Assembly: GCF_001666835.1 (NCBI RefSeq)
Contig: NZ_LZJF01000168.1
Coordinates: 1 to 64,000 of the forward strand
Direction: 5' to 3'
Origin: Mycobacterium sp. E3251
Lineage (GTDB): Bacteria; Actinomycetota; Actinomycetes; Mycobacteriales; Mycobacteriaceae
Length of the DNA: 64,000 bases
The notes below the pieces were generated by a model. The model saw only the letters and a program-made list of their open reading frames with translations. It did not search any database and was not told where the DNA came from. Shown here in pieces: positions 33,986 through 41,340 of this stretch. Position 1 is the first letter of the stretch, and each line of letters opens with the position of its first letter. The translations under genes were made by a program, and so were the position numbers.

Positions 33986-34941
33986 CAACCCGACACCTCC
34001 GCCAGCAGCGCGCGGCTCGATCGCGCCGTGCCGATCAGATGACCGTTGTCGAACACGCGACGCAGCTCGTAATGCAGTGGGTACTCCCAGGTGAATCCGA
34101 TACCGCCCGAGAGTTGCATGCACTCGTCGACGGCGGCGGTTGCGTGGCCGGCGACGAACGCATGCGCCGCCGCCGTCAGCACTGACGCCCGTTCGTCGGC
34201 CGCAGCGACTGCCCGCGCGGCCCGCATGACGATGGCGCGCGCCTTGACCTCGAAGACCAGTAGCTCCACGAGCCGGTGCTGAACCGCTTGAAAACTCGCG
34301 ATCGGTGCTCCGAACGCGACGCGCTCCTTGAGGTATGCCGTCAGCCGCTCAAGGGTCATCGACACCGCGCCCACGGAGTCGGCGGCAACCAACAGACGAG
34401 CGACGGCGACCAGTTCGTCGGCCCGGTCGGGGGATCCGATCACAGCACTGCGCACGTCGGTGAGGTCGACACGCCACACCGTTCTGGTGACGTCGAGCAG
34501 ATCCACGTCCCGTTCGAACCGGGCCCGATCCAGGTCACGCAGTAGGTGAATTCCGTTGCTTCCCACCAAGAATACGGCGTCCGCCTCATCACCGCGGATC
34601 ACCCGCGCGGGCTCGTCGAGGGTCGCGAAGCCGCCCGTCGCCGTGCCGGTGAGCAGCCCGGGCAACCACTGTTCCCTGACGTCCTCGGGCGCGGTGGCAA
34701 GCGCCGCGGCGCCCATCGTGGTTCCGAACCACGCCGACCCGTCCTGCGCTCGCCCGAGCTCCTCGGCCACCACGCAGGCCTCGACCGGACGCCAGCCGGC
34801 GCCGCCCATCGCCTCATCGACGAGCAGACCGGTCCAATCCATCGCCGCGAGGTCCTTGACCGTTCCCCTCTCGCCGCGCTCGGCCAGGAAGTCCCGCGCC
34901 GACGCTCTCAACAGCTCGAGGTCGACGTCCTCGTCCGCCAT
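33982..34941 (-). CDS. Acyl-CoA dehydrogenase, shorter subunit
   Basis: This 319-residue FadE-type chain has VAFGAPIASFQAVQHRL and MQLSGGIGFTWEYPLHYELRR, typical of the smaller partner in two-gene acyl-CoA dehydrogenases. It starts seven bases after the amidohydrolase stop and overlaps the longer subunit by GTGA. Heterotetramer formation is inferred from gene order and from known mycobacterial pairs. Confidence 0.87.
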   Translation of the reverse strand: MADEDVDLELLRASARDFLAERGERGTVKDLAAMDWTGLLVDEAMGGAGWRPVEACVVAEELGRAQDGSAWFGTTMGAAALATAPEDVREQWLPGLLTGTATGGFATLDEPARVIRGDEADAVFLVGSNGIHLLRDLDRARFERDVDLLDVTRTVWRVDLTDVRSAVIGSPDRADELVAVARLLVAADSVGAVSMTLERLTAYLKERVAFGAPIASFQAVQHRLVELLVFEVKARAIVMRAARAVAAADERASVLTAAAHAFVAGHATAAVDECMQLSGGIGFTWEYPLHYELRRVFDNGHLIGTARSSRALLAEVSGW

Positions 34942-34948
34942 CGCGCTA

Positions 34949-36148
34949 TTAACTGGGGGTGAGCAGTTGGTGGGCGTTGTCGCGCATGATCCGCCGCTTG
35001 GCGGCGTCGTCGAGGGGATCGAGCAGTCTGGCGAATTCGGCCGGCTCGGCGAGGCCTTCGGCGTGCGGGTAATCGGACCCCATGACCAGGCAGTCGTCGT
35101 ATCCGAGCCCCGCGACGACCGCCGGGATGTCGTCCTCGGGATACGGCACTACGCGGACATGACGGCGGAAGATCGCTGACGGCCGCTCCGTCAACTTTCC
35201 GCCGATCCATGGACCGTTACGGCCCATGCCGCGGCTCTTGTCCATGTGCCTGACGAAGAACGGCACCCATTCCGCGCCGTGTTCGGCGACGAGGACGTTC
35301 AGACGGGGGAAACGACCGAAGAGGTTGTCGAAGATGAGCGCGGACAACGTCTCCTCGATGGGCCGTTGCCCGTAGATGTTCATCCACTGCCACGCCGACA
35401 TGTGCCACGAGGCCGGATCGGGGTTTTGTCCCCATGCGGGTGAGATCGCGTCGAAATACCAGAACGGCATGATGTGGAAGACCAGGACGCAGCCGGCCTC
35501 CTCCAACCGCGCGTAGACGGGGTCGAAGTAAGGGTCGCCCGGGGACCGGCCGTAGGCCGGCCCGGTCGGCAGCAACACGAACTTTGCGCCCTGCGCGATG
35601 ATCGCCTCCGTCTCTGCGATCGCAGAATCCAAGTCGCGCAACGACATCAGCGCCGTGGCGTAGATCCTATCTTCGTAGTTGAAACCCCACTCCTCATCAA
35701 ACCATCGGTTGAACGAGCGCAGATTGGCATAGAGCGCGGGTGTGTCATTGACATAGTGCTCGGCCGCCAGCGCCATACCGCTTGGGTAGATGACCATACG
35801 CTCGATGTTCTGGTCCGCCATGACGGCCAGGCGTGCCGCACGCTCGATGAATTCCGGTTGCATGGGCTGCGGCTCGTAAGACTCCTCGGGGTTGCCCGAT
35901 CCCATTTGCTTGAGCATCTCCTTGAGCGAGCCGGGCCGGTAAGCGACGTCAAGTCCCAGACCGCCCTCGCTGTTGAAGGTGGCCACGCGGTGCCCCGCCA
36001 GGATTACCTCGACGCCGTCGGCTCCCCGCACGGTGGTGATCGCCCGATCCCGGAATTCCTCCGGCAGATAGCGGGTGAACGCGTCGCGCGTCTCGTAGCA
36101 GTGGGTGTCACAGTCAAAGATGCCGTAATCCAGTTTCGTCGTCGTCAC
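34949..36148 (-). CDS. Amidohydrolase-2 family protein
   Basis: This protein of about 399 residues starts at the GTG at 36148 (MTTTKLDYGIFDCDTHCYET), which follows AAGGAG by eight bases; the open frame upstream crosses the dyad site and is rejected. Metal-ligand candidates are DCDTHCYE, LVFHIMPFW and the C-terminal GSDYPHAEG. It heads an operon with two acyl-CoA dehydrogenases and an acyl-CoA synthetase. That pairing suggests it acts on a CoA-linked or soon-to-be-activated acid. Confidence 0.87.
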   Translation of the reverse strand: MTTTKLDYGIFDCDTHCYETRDAFTRYLPEEFRDRAITTVRGADGVEVILAGHRVATFNSEGGLGLDVAYRPGSLKEMLKQMGSGNPEESYEPQPMQPEFIERAARLAVMADQNIERMVIYPSGMALAAEHYVNDTPALYANLRSFNRWFDEEWGFNYEDRIYATALMSLRDLDSAIAETEAIIAQGAKFVLLPTGPAYGRSPGDPYFDPVYARLEEAGCVLVFHIMPFWYFDAISPAWGQNPDPASWHMSAWQWMNIYGQRPIEETLSALIFDNLFGRFPRLNVLVAEHGAEWVPFFVRHMDKSRGMGRNGPWIGGKLTERPSAIFRRHVRVVPYPEDDIPAVVAGLGYDDCLVMGSDYPHAEGLAEPAEFARLLDPLDDAAKRRIMRDNAHQLLTPS

Positions 36149-36164
36149 CGCTTCGCTCCTTAGC

Positions 36165-36180
36165 GAGAATACAAATTCTC
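36165..36180. promoter_or_regulatory. Dyad site, perfect GAGAA-N6-TTCTC
   Basis: GAGAATACAAATTCTC has perfect arms. On the minus strand it lies five bases before AAGGAG of the amidohydrolase, where a bound repressor would block the transcript. The divergent acyl-CoA dehydrogenase starts at 36392. Confidence 0.65.
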
Positions 36181-36391
36181 TAATCTCAAGAAACATACTA
36201 TCCTGATTCGGCAATGGCCATCCCGGCTGGCCGGCCGGAGCGCTTGCGCACAGGCCCACCAACTCGAGTGCGACCGCGCAGAGGAGACATGGCACCTTCA
36301 CAATCGCTGGCGGACAACACGATCGAACCGGCGCCCACGCGCATACGGGTTCGTTCTGATTCCGTGACGCGGCTGCATCGGGAGGCTGCGC

Positions 36392-37507
36392 ATGCCCACG
36401 AGTGAACTCGATCAGCTCCGCAACGTCGTTCGGGACTACCTGACGGCCACATCGCCCAGCGAGACCGTGCGCAAGTTGATGGCGACGGAAACCGGCTACG
36501 ACGAGGCATCGTGGCGCCAGATGGCCGGCGAGTTGGGGTTGCACGGCATCGGGGTTCCCGAGCAATGGGGTGGGGCGGGTGCGGGCATGGCCGAACTGGC
36601 GGTCGTCTTCCAGGAAATGGGGCGCGCGTTGCTGTGCTCCCCCTTCTTCGCCACCCTAGCCATGGCCACCCAGGCCATTCTCTCCAGCGGCGATGATGCC
36701 GCGGCCGAAGAGTTCATCCCCGGCTTCGTTGACGGCTCTGCCACCGCGACGCTGATCCTCAACGGCCGCCTTGGCGCCTGGGACCCCGCCGCCGTGACAT
36801 TGCGGGCCGAGGGGGCCGGACCGGACTACCGGATCCACGGTGAGGCACCGCTCGTGATCGATGGCCACACCGCGGACATCATCCTTGCCGCGGCCAACAC
36901 CGACACCGGCGTCTCTCTGGTCGCCATTCGGACCGGGCGAGAGGGGGTCCATCGCACGCCGCTGGCCGGCCTCGACCGCACCCGTAAGCTCGCCAGGCTC
37001 GAATTCGCCGGTGCGCAAGCGACGTTGATCGGCACCGACGGCGGCGCTGCGGATTTCCTGGCACGCACATCGGACTTGGCGATCGTTGCGCTGACGGCCG
37101 AACAGGTTGGCGCAGCGCAACGCTGCCTGGATATGGGCGTCGACTATGCCAAGCACCGAATTCAATTCGGTCGGCCGATCGGCAGTTTCCAGGCGATCAA
37201 GCACCGCTGCGCGGACATGCTGGTCGAGGTGGAGGGTGCACGGTCGGCCGTTGAGCATGCGGCCGATGTGGCTCACACCGACGACCTGCCGACCGCAGCA
37301 TCGGTTGCCAAACTCGTCTGTTCAGAGGCCTTCCTGCACGTCGCGCTCGACAACATGCGCATCCACGGCGGTATCGGTTTCACCTGGGAACACGACGCCC
37401 ACCTCTTCGTCAGGCGCGCCAAGGCCACCCAGTTGATCTTCGGCGACCCCGATTATCACGCCCAACGCCTGGCCACGCTCGTCCCCGCACCGAAAGGACC
37501 GTTGTGA
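36392..37507 (+). CDS. Acyl-CoA dehydrogenase
   Basis: This 371-residue FadE-type protein has HGIGVPEQWGGAGAG, IQFGRPIGSFQAIKHR and NMRIHGGIGFTWEHDAHLFVRR. The pattern is that of the shorter-subunit class although the chain is nearly full length. GGGAGG lies six bases before the ATG. It is followed by an LLM oxidoreductase in a GTGA overlap. The leader between the dyad at 36165 and the ATG is about 210 bp and shows no convincing gene. Confidence 0.87.
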   Translation: MPTSELDQLRNVVRDYLTATSPSETVRKLMATETGYDEASWRQMAGELGLHGIGVPEQWGGAGAGMAELAVVFQEMGRALLCSPFFATLAMATQAILSSGDDAAAEEFIPGFVDGSATATLILNGRLGAWDPAAVTLRAEGAGPDYRIHGEAPLVIDGHTADIILAAANTDTGVSLVAIRTGREGVHRTPLAGLDRTRKLARLEFAGAQATLIGTDGGAADFLARTSDLAIVALTAEQVGAAQRCLDMGVDYAKHRIQFGRPIGSFQAIKHRCADMLVEVEGARSAVEHAADVAHTDDLPTAASVAKLVCSEAFLHVALDNMRIHGGIGFTWEHDAHLFVRRAKATQLIFGDPDYHAQRLATLVPAPKGPL

Positions 37508-38406
37508 CCGTTTCATTCTCCCTCGAATTGCCCACCCAACGCGTCGAGGCGGTCGACCAGTTCGTGACCGCTGATGCGATCGCCGACATCGCGCGCGCAG
37601 CCGAGGCATGCGGGTTCGGCGCGGTCCACGTCACCGACCACCCCGCGCCGGACGCAAAGTGGCTTGACCACGGCGGGCACCACGCCCTTGATCCGTTCGT
37701 GGCGTTGGCGTTCGCCGCCGCCGCCACGAGTCGTGTCAAACTTCTGACCAACGTCTACATCGCCGCCTACCGCAACCCGTTCCTCGGCGCCAAATCGATC
37801 CAAAGCCTCGCTGTGCTCTCCGGGGGGCGGCTGATCCTAGGCACCGCCGCGGGCTACCTGAAGCCCGAATTCAAGGCCCTGGGAGTCGATTTCGACAAAC
37901 GGGGCGCACTCCTCGACGAGGCGCTCGATGTGCTGGACAAGGTGCTCACCGGCGAGGACCTCGCCTACGACGGGACGTCGTTCGGTGCCCGCGGTGTACG
38001 GCTGCGCCCGCTGCCCGCGACTCCACCCCCGGTGTGGGTCGGCGGCAACAGCAAGGCGGCGGTTCGCCGGGCGGTGTCACGCGCACAGGGCTGGGCCCCG
38101 TTCAACACATTTGGCTATGCGGCGGCGTCGCGCACCGCGGAGATCTCCACAATCGACGACTTGGAACTCGCCATCGACTGGGCCAAGCAATACGCGGGCG
38201 AGATCGGCCGCACCACACCGCTGGACATCTGCTTCTCGGCGGGCAACCTGCTGGACGACGGCAAGTCGGCCGACGAGCGCCACGCGACCATCGCACGGCT
38301 CGAGGCGGCCGGGGTCACCTGGCTGACCATCGCACCGGCCGGCGCCGACCGGTCCGAACTCATCGACCGCTCCCGCGCCTTCGCCGACGAGTTCATCGCG
38401 GGGTGA
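37504..38406 (+). CDS. LLM-class F420-dependent oxidoreductase
   Basis: This 300-residue luciferase-like protein begins at GTG, overlapping the dehydrogenase stop. It shows FGAVHVTDHPAP, RVKLLTNVYIAAYRNP, AVLSGGRLILGTAAGYLKPEF and PPVWVGGNSKAAVRR, all usual for F420-type LLM enzymes. It probably oxidises or reduces the same substrate family as the adjoining acyl-CoA dehydrogenase. Its 3' end is eight bases from the convergent SnoaL gene. Confidence 0.89.
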   Translation: MTVSFSLELPTQRVEAVDQFVTADAIADIARAAEACGFGAVHVTDHPAPDAKWLDHGGHHALDPFVALAFAAAATSRVKLLTNVYIAAYRNPFLGAKSIQSLAVLSGGRLILGTAAGYLKPEFKALGVDFDKRGALLDEALDVLDKVLTGEDLAYDGTSFGARGVRLRPLPATPPPVWVGGNSKAAVRRAVSRAQGWAPFNTFGYAAASRTAEISTIDDLELAIDWAKQYAGEIGRTTPLDICFSAGNLLDDGKSADERHATIARLEAAGVTWLTIAPAGADRSELIDRSRAFADEFIAG

Positions 38407-38413
38407 CGCGTTG

Positions 38414-38851
38414 TCAGGCCATCAGACTGCCGGTGGCGAAGGCGTCCACCATGATCCGGCGATGGGCAAACAACCACCGACCGTTGACGGGTGTCAGTAC
38501 GTCGCGGTAGCGCCCCCAGTGGTCGAGCCCGATGTCGGTGTGGACGGCAAAGTAACTGCTGACTTCCACCCTGTCGCGCGCCACCGACCCGAACCGGATG
38601 CTGGAGAGGTGGTGGCGGACATGAGTCGGCGCCAGCCGCCCGGGTTCTCCCGACTGGGTCACAGCGGCGCCGAGACCCGCCTCGATCTCCGAGGGTCCCC
38701 TCAGCGGCTTAGCGCCTCCGGTGAACTCCAGCACGCCATTGTCGCCGAAGCACGCCGCCAGGGCGCGAAGATCGAATCGATCTGTGGCCGCGGTGTAGTC
38801 AGCCAACGTCTGCCGCACCGACTCCCGAACCTCGAGCTCCCACGCCTCCAT
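38414..38851 (-). CDS. SnoaL/NTF2-like protein
   Basis: This 145-residue protein has the NTF2-fold start VRQTLADYTAATDRFDLRAL and ACFGDNGVLEF, and ends in NGRWLFAHRRIMVDAF. The family includes steroid isomerases, polyketide cyclases, dehydratases and dioxygenase beta subunits, so a small hydrophobic ligand is likely. AGGAGG lies four bases before the ATG. It is divergent from the isochorismatase-like gene with a dyad site between them. Two other SnoaL-like proteins are at 52239 and 55385. Confidence 0.82.
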   Translation of the reverse strand: MEAWELEVRESVRQTLADYTAATDRFDLRALAACFGDNGVLEFTGGAKPLRGPSEIEAGLGAAVTQSGEPGRLAPTHVRHHLSSIRFGSVARDRVEVSSYFAVHTDIGLDHWGRYRDVLTPVNGRWLFAHRRIMVDAFATGSLMA

Positions 38852-38885
38852 CGGTCCTCCTGTCGAAAATTCCCGTCCGCGACAC

Positions 38886-38901
38886 GATAACGTCTATTCT
38901 C
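38886..38901. promoter_or_regulatory. Dyad site overlapping a leaderless promoter
   Basis: GATAACGTCTATTCTC fits the 5-6-5 dyad and ends at the base before the ATG at 38902. It contains TAACGT (38888-38893), a TANNNT box eight bases from the ATG, so the protein-binding site would lie on the promoter itself. Confidence 0.55.
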
Positions 38902-39531
38902 ATGCCGCAACCAAGCCTGAAAGACCTGATCGATCCTGCCACCACAGTGCTGGTCACCCAGGAATGCCAGGGCGGGGTGATAGGGCCGCAGGCCGGCCTG
39001 CCGCTGCTCGCCGAAGAAGCCCAACGCGAGGCCGTGCCCAACATCGTCAACTTGGTCGAGGCCGCCAGGACGGCCGGCGTCGCAGTCGTGCACTGTCTCA
39101 CCCAGCGGCGCGCGGACGGTCGCGGCTCCAACACGAACGCCCGGTTGTTCGCGGCCGGCAAGTCCTTCCCCGTCGACCTCACGCCCGGCAGTGCCGGGGC
39201 ATCGGTGCTGCCCGAGTTGGGTCCCGCCGATACCGACCTCGTGCTCACTCGCATCCATGGCCTCGGCCCGATGGGCGGGACCGATCTCGACTCTGTGCTG
39301 CGCAACCTGGGCGTCAAGACGATTGTGGGGGTGGGCGTTTCGGTCAACGTGGCCATCACGAATTTTGTCATGGACGCGGTCAACCGCGGTTACCAATTCG
39401 TGTTGCCGCGCGATGCGGTCAGTGGATTCCCGCGAGAGTACGCAGATGCGGTCATCGACAACACGCTGTCCCTGCTGGCCACGGTAACCACGTCCGGTGC
39501 GGTTATCGACGTGTGGAATGCGTTGACCTGA
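38902..39531 (+). CDS. Isochorismatase-fold protein with an altered catalytic triad
   Basis: This 209-residue protein has the cysteine hydrolase/isochorismatase fold: VLVTQECQGG at the N-terminus, AVVHCLTQRR, VLTRIHGLGP and the core loop VGVGVSVNVAITNFVMDA. The family normally uses Asp, Lys and Cys. Here the Asp position reads Glu21, the Lys region reads TR (116-117), and the Cys position is Ala151. So standard amidase or isochorismatase chemistry is not expected. It is probably leaderless (see 38886). Function unknown; a metal- or water-based reaction or a binding role is possible. Confidence 0.8.
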   Translation: MPQPSLKDLIDPATTVLVTQECQGGVIGPQAGLPLLAEEAQREAVPNIVNLVEAARTAGVAVVHCLTQRRADGRGSNTNARLFAAGKSFPVDLTPGSAGASVLPELGPADTDLVLTRIHGLGPMGGTDLDSVLRNLGVKTIVGVGVSVNVAITNFVMDAVNRGYQFVLPRDAVSGFPREYADAVIDNTLSLLATVTTSGAVIDVWNALT

Positions 39532-39571
39532 CCGATAACACCACCCCTGCCTGGATGTTAAGCGGCGGGGA

Positions 39572-39587
39572 TGATAACGTCATTCTC
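39572..39587. promoter_or_regulatory. Dyad site, TGATA-N6-TTCTC
   Basis: TGATAACGTCATTCTC keeps the spacing and right arm with a variant left arm, and closely resembles the site at 38886. It is 45 bp upstream of the amidohydrolase start. Confidence 0.5.
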
Positions 39588-39631
39588 GTCTAGCGTAAAT
39601 GATCATATTCGCTGCTCAGGAGGAAAGTCCC

Positions 39632-40825
39632 GTGTCTCCCCGTTCCTTGCCCTATCCGGTTTTCGACATCGACAACCACATGTATGAGACGACGGACGCG
39701 CTCACCAAGTACCTCCCGAAGGAACACCGCGGAAAGGTCGGTTACGTCGAGGTCAATGGCCGGCCCAAGCTCGTCGTCAAGGACCGCATCAGCCACATGA
39801 TCCCCAACCCGACGTTCGCGCGGGTGGCCAGGCCGGGCAGCGCCGAGGACTACTTCCTGGGAAAGAACCCCGAGGGTCTGAACTTCCGCGAATTCATCGG
39901 TGAGGCAATGGATGTCATCCCCGCCTACCAGTCGCCCGCCCCACGACTGGAGCTGATGGACGAGCTGGGCCTCGACCAGTGCGTGATGTACCCGACCCTC
40001 GCCAGCCTCATCGAGGAACGCACCACCGACGACGTCGTGCTGACCCACGCCATCATCCACGCGCTCAACGAGTGGATGCACGAACACTGGACGTTCAATT
40101 ACCACGACCGAATCTTCGCCACTCCCGTCATCTGCCTGCCAATGGTGGACGAGGCGATCAGAGAGCTGCACTGGGGACTCGAGCGGGGTATGAAGACATT
40201 CCTGGTCCGGCCCGCACCGGTGCCCAGCCGCTTCGGAGGCTCGCGGTCCATGGGCCTGCCCGAGTTCGATCCATTTTGGGAAGAGGTCGTCAACGCCGGC
40301 ATCCCGGTGACCATGCACGCCTCCGACAGTGGCTACCAGAAGCACCTGATGGAGTGGGAGGGCGGCGACGAGTACCTGTCCTTCAAGCCGAGCGCGCTGC
40401 GCGAGGTCGTGATGGGCCATCGGGCCATCGAGGACACCCTGGCGGCGATGATCTGCCATGGCGCCCTGTCACGTTTCCCGGATTTGAAGATCTTCTGCGT
40501 CGAGAACGGCAGCGGCTGGGTGCGCAACCTGCTCGAGCAGCTCAACACCGCCTACAAGATCATGCCCAAGGAGTTCGACGAGCATCCCGTCGAGGTGTTC
40601 AAGCGCAACATCTACATCCACCCATTCCTCGAAGACGACATCAAGGGCATCGTCGACATCATGGGCGAGGACCACGTGATGTTCGGCTCCGACTTCCCCC
40701 ACCCCGAGGGCATCGGCGACCCGCTGAGCTTCGTCGACCGGCTTGACGGCGTGTCGGAGTCGGCCAAGGCGAAGATCATGGGCGGCAACGCCATTGAGCA
40801 TTTGAAGCTCAAGGTCGCGGCATGA
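39632..40825 (+). CDS. Amidohydrolase-2 family protein
   Basis: This protein of about 397 residues starts at the GTG at 39632, which follows AGGAGGAAAG by four bases. It has DIDNHMYETTD, VTMHASDSGYQ, ICHGALSRFP and the metal-site GSDFPHPEG. It is the near relative of the protein at 29978 and probably acts on a similar substrate. It is translationally coupled (ATGA) to a MaoC hydratase, which again ties these amidohydrolases to CoA-ester metabolism. Confidence 0.88.
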   Translation: MSPRSLPYPVFDIDNHMYETTDALTKYLPKEHRGKVGYVEVNGRPKLVVKDRISHMIPNPTFARVARPGSAEDYFLGKNPEGLNFREFIGEAMDVIPAYQSPAPRLELMDELGLDQCVMYPTLASLIEERTTDDVVLTHAIIHALNEWMHEHWTFNYHDRIFATPVICLPMVDEAIRELHWGLERGMKTFLVRPAPVPSRFGGSRSMGLPEFDPFWEEVVNAGIPVTMHASDSGYQKHLMEWEGGDEYLSFKPSALREVVMGHRAIEDTLAAMICHGALSRFPDLKIFCVENGSGWVRNLLEQLNTAYKIMPKEFDEHPVEVFKRNIYIHPFLEDDIKGIVDIMGEDHVMFGSDFPHPEGIGDPLSFVDRLDGVSESAKAKIMGGNAIEHLKLKVAA

Positions 40826-41298
40826 CCCAGGCGCCCACGTATCCGAAGGTGTACGACGGGATCGCCGACTTCGAGGCGCACGTGGGCGAACACCTCGGCT
40901 ACAGCGACTGGCGCCAGGTCACGCAGAAAGAGATCGACCTGTTCGCCGAGGCGACGGGCGACCATCAGTGGATCCATGTCGACCCGCAGAGGGCGGCCAC
41001 CGGGCCATACGGCAAGACCATCGCACACGGCTACCTGACGTTGTCGCTGGTGCCCATCCTGGTGCAACAGATCTACAAGGTGACGGGGCTGGCGATGCAG
41101 GTGAACTACGGCTCGGACAAGCTACGGTTCCCCGCACCGGTACCGGTCGACTCACGGATCCGGGCCGGCGCGGAGCTGCTGAAGGTCGAACGCACCGACA
41201 AGGGCGGACGAGCCACGGTGCGTGTCACGGTCGAAGTCGAAGGAAACGACCGGCCGGCATGTGTCGTAGACACCATCGCGGCGATGGTCGACGCCTGA
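40822..41298 (+). CDS. MaoC-type enoyl-CoA hydratase
   Basis: This 158-residue single hot-dog protein has the full hydratase motif: ATGDHQWIHVDPQRA with Asp47 and His52 as the catalytic pair, then GPYGKTIAHGYLTLSL. It should act as an (R)-specific enoyl-CoA hydratase. It overlaps the amidohydrolase stop by ATGA, so the two form a two-gene operon under the dyad at 39572. Confidence 0.9.
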   Translation: MTQAPTYPKVYDGIADFEAHVGEHLGYSDWRQVTQKEIDLFAEATGDHQWIHVDPQRAATGPYGKTIAHGYLTLSLVPILVQQIYKVTGLAMQVNYGSDKLRFPAPVPVDSRIRAGAELLKVERTDKGGRATVRVTVEVEGNDRPACVVDTIAAMVDA

Positions 41299-41324
41299 CC
41301 CTACGACGCAAGCGATCGAGGGTC
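41297..41324. terminator. Possible hairpin between convergent genes
   Basis: GACCCT and AGGGTC can pair around a 16-base loop between the MaoC and CoA-transferase ends. The loop is large and there is no T-run, so support is weak. Confidence 0.25.
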
Positions 41325-41340
41325 GGGCGGCAACCCATCG

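Noticed and set aside
36214..36405. 63-codon frame upstream of the acyl-CoA dehydrogenase
   Set aside because: Arg- and Pro-rich with no ribosome site or motif; it overlaps the real start.
36149..36565. N-terminal extension of the amidohydrolase at 34949
   Set aside because: It overlaps the divergent dehydrogenase start and runs through the dyad site; the GTG at 36148 has a good ribosome site.
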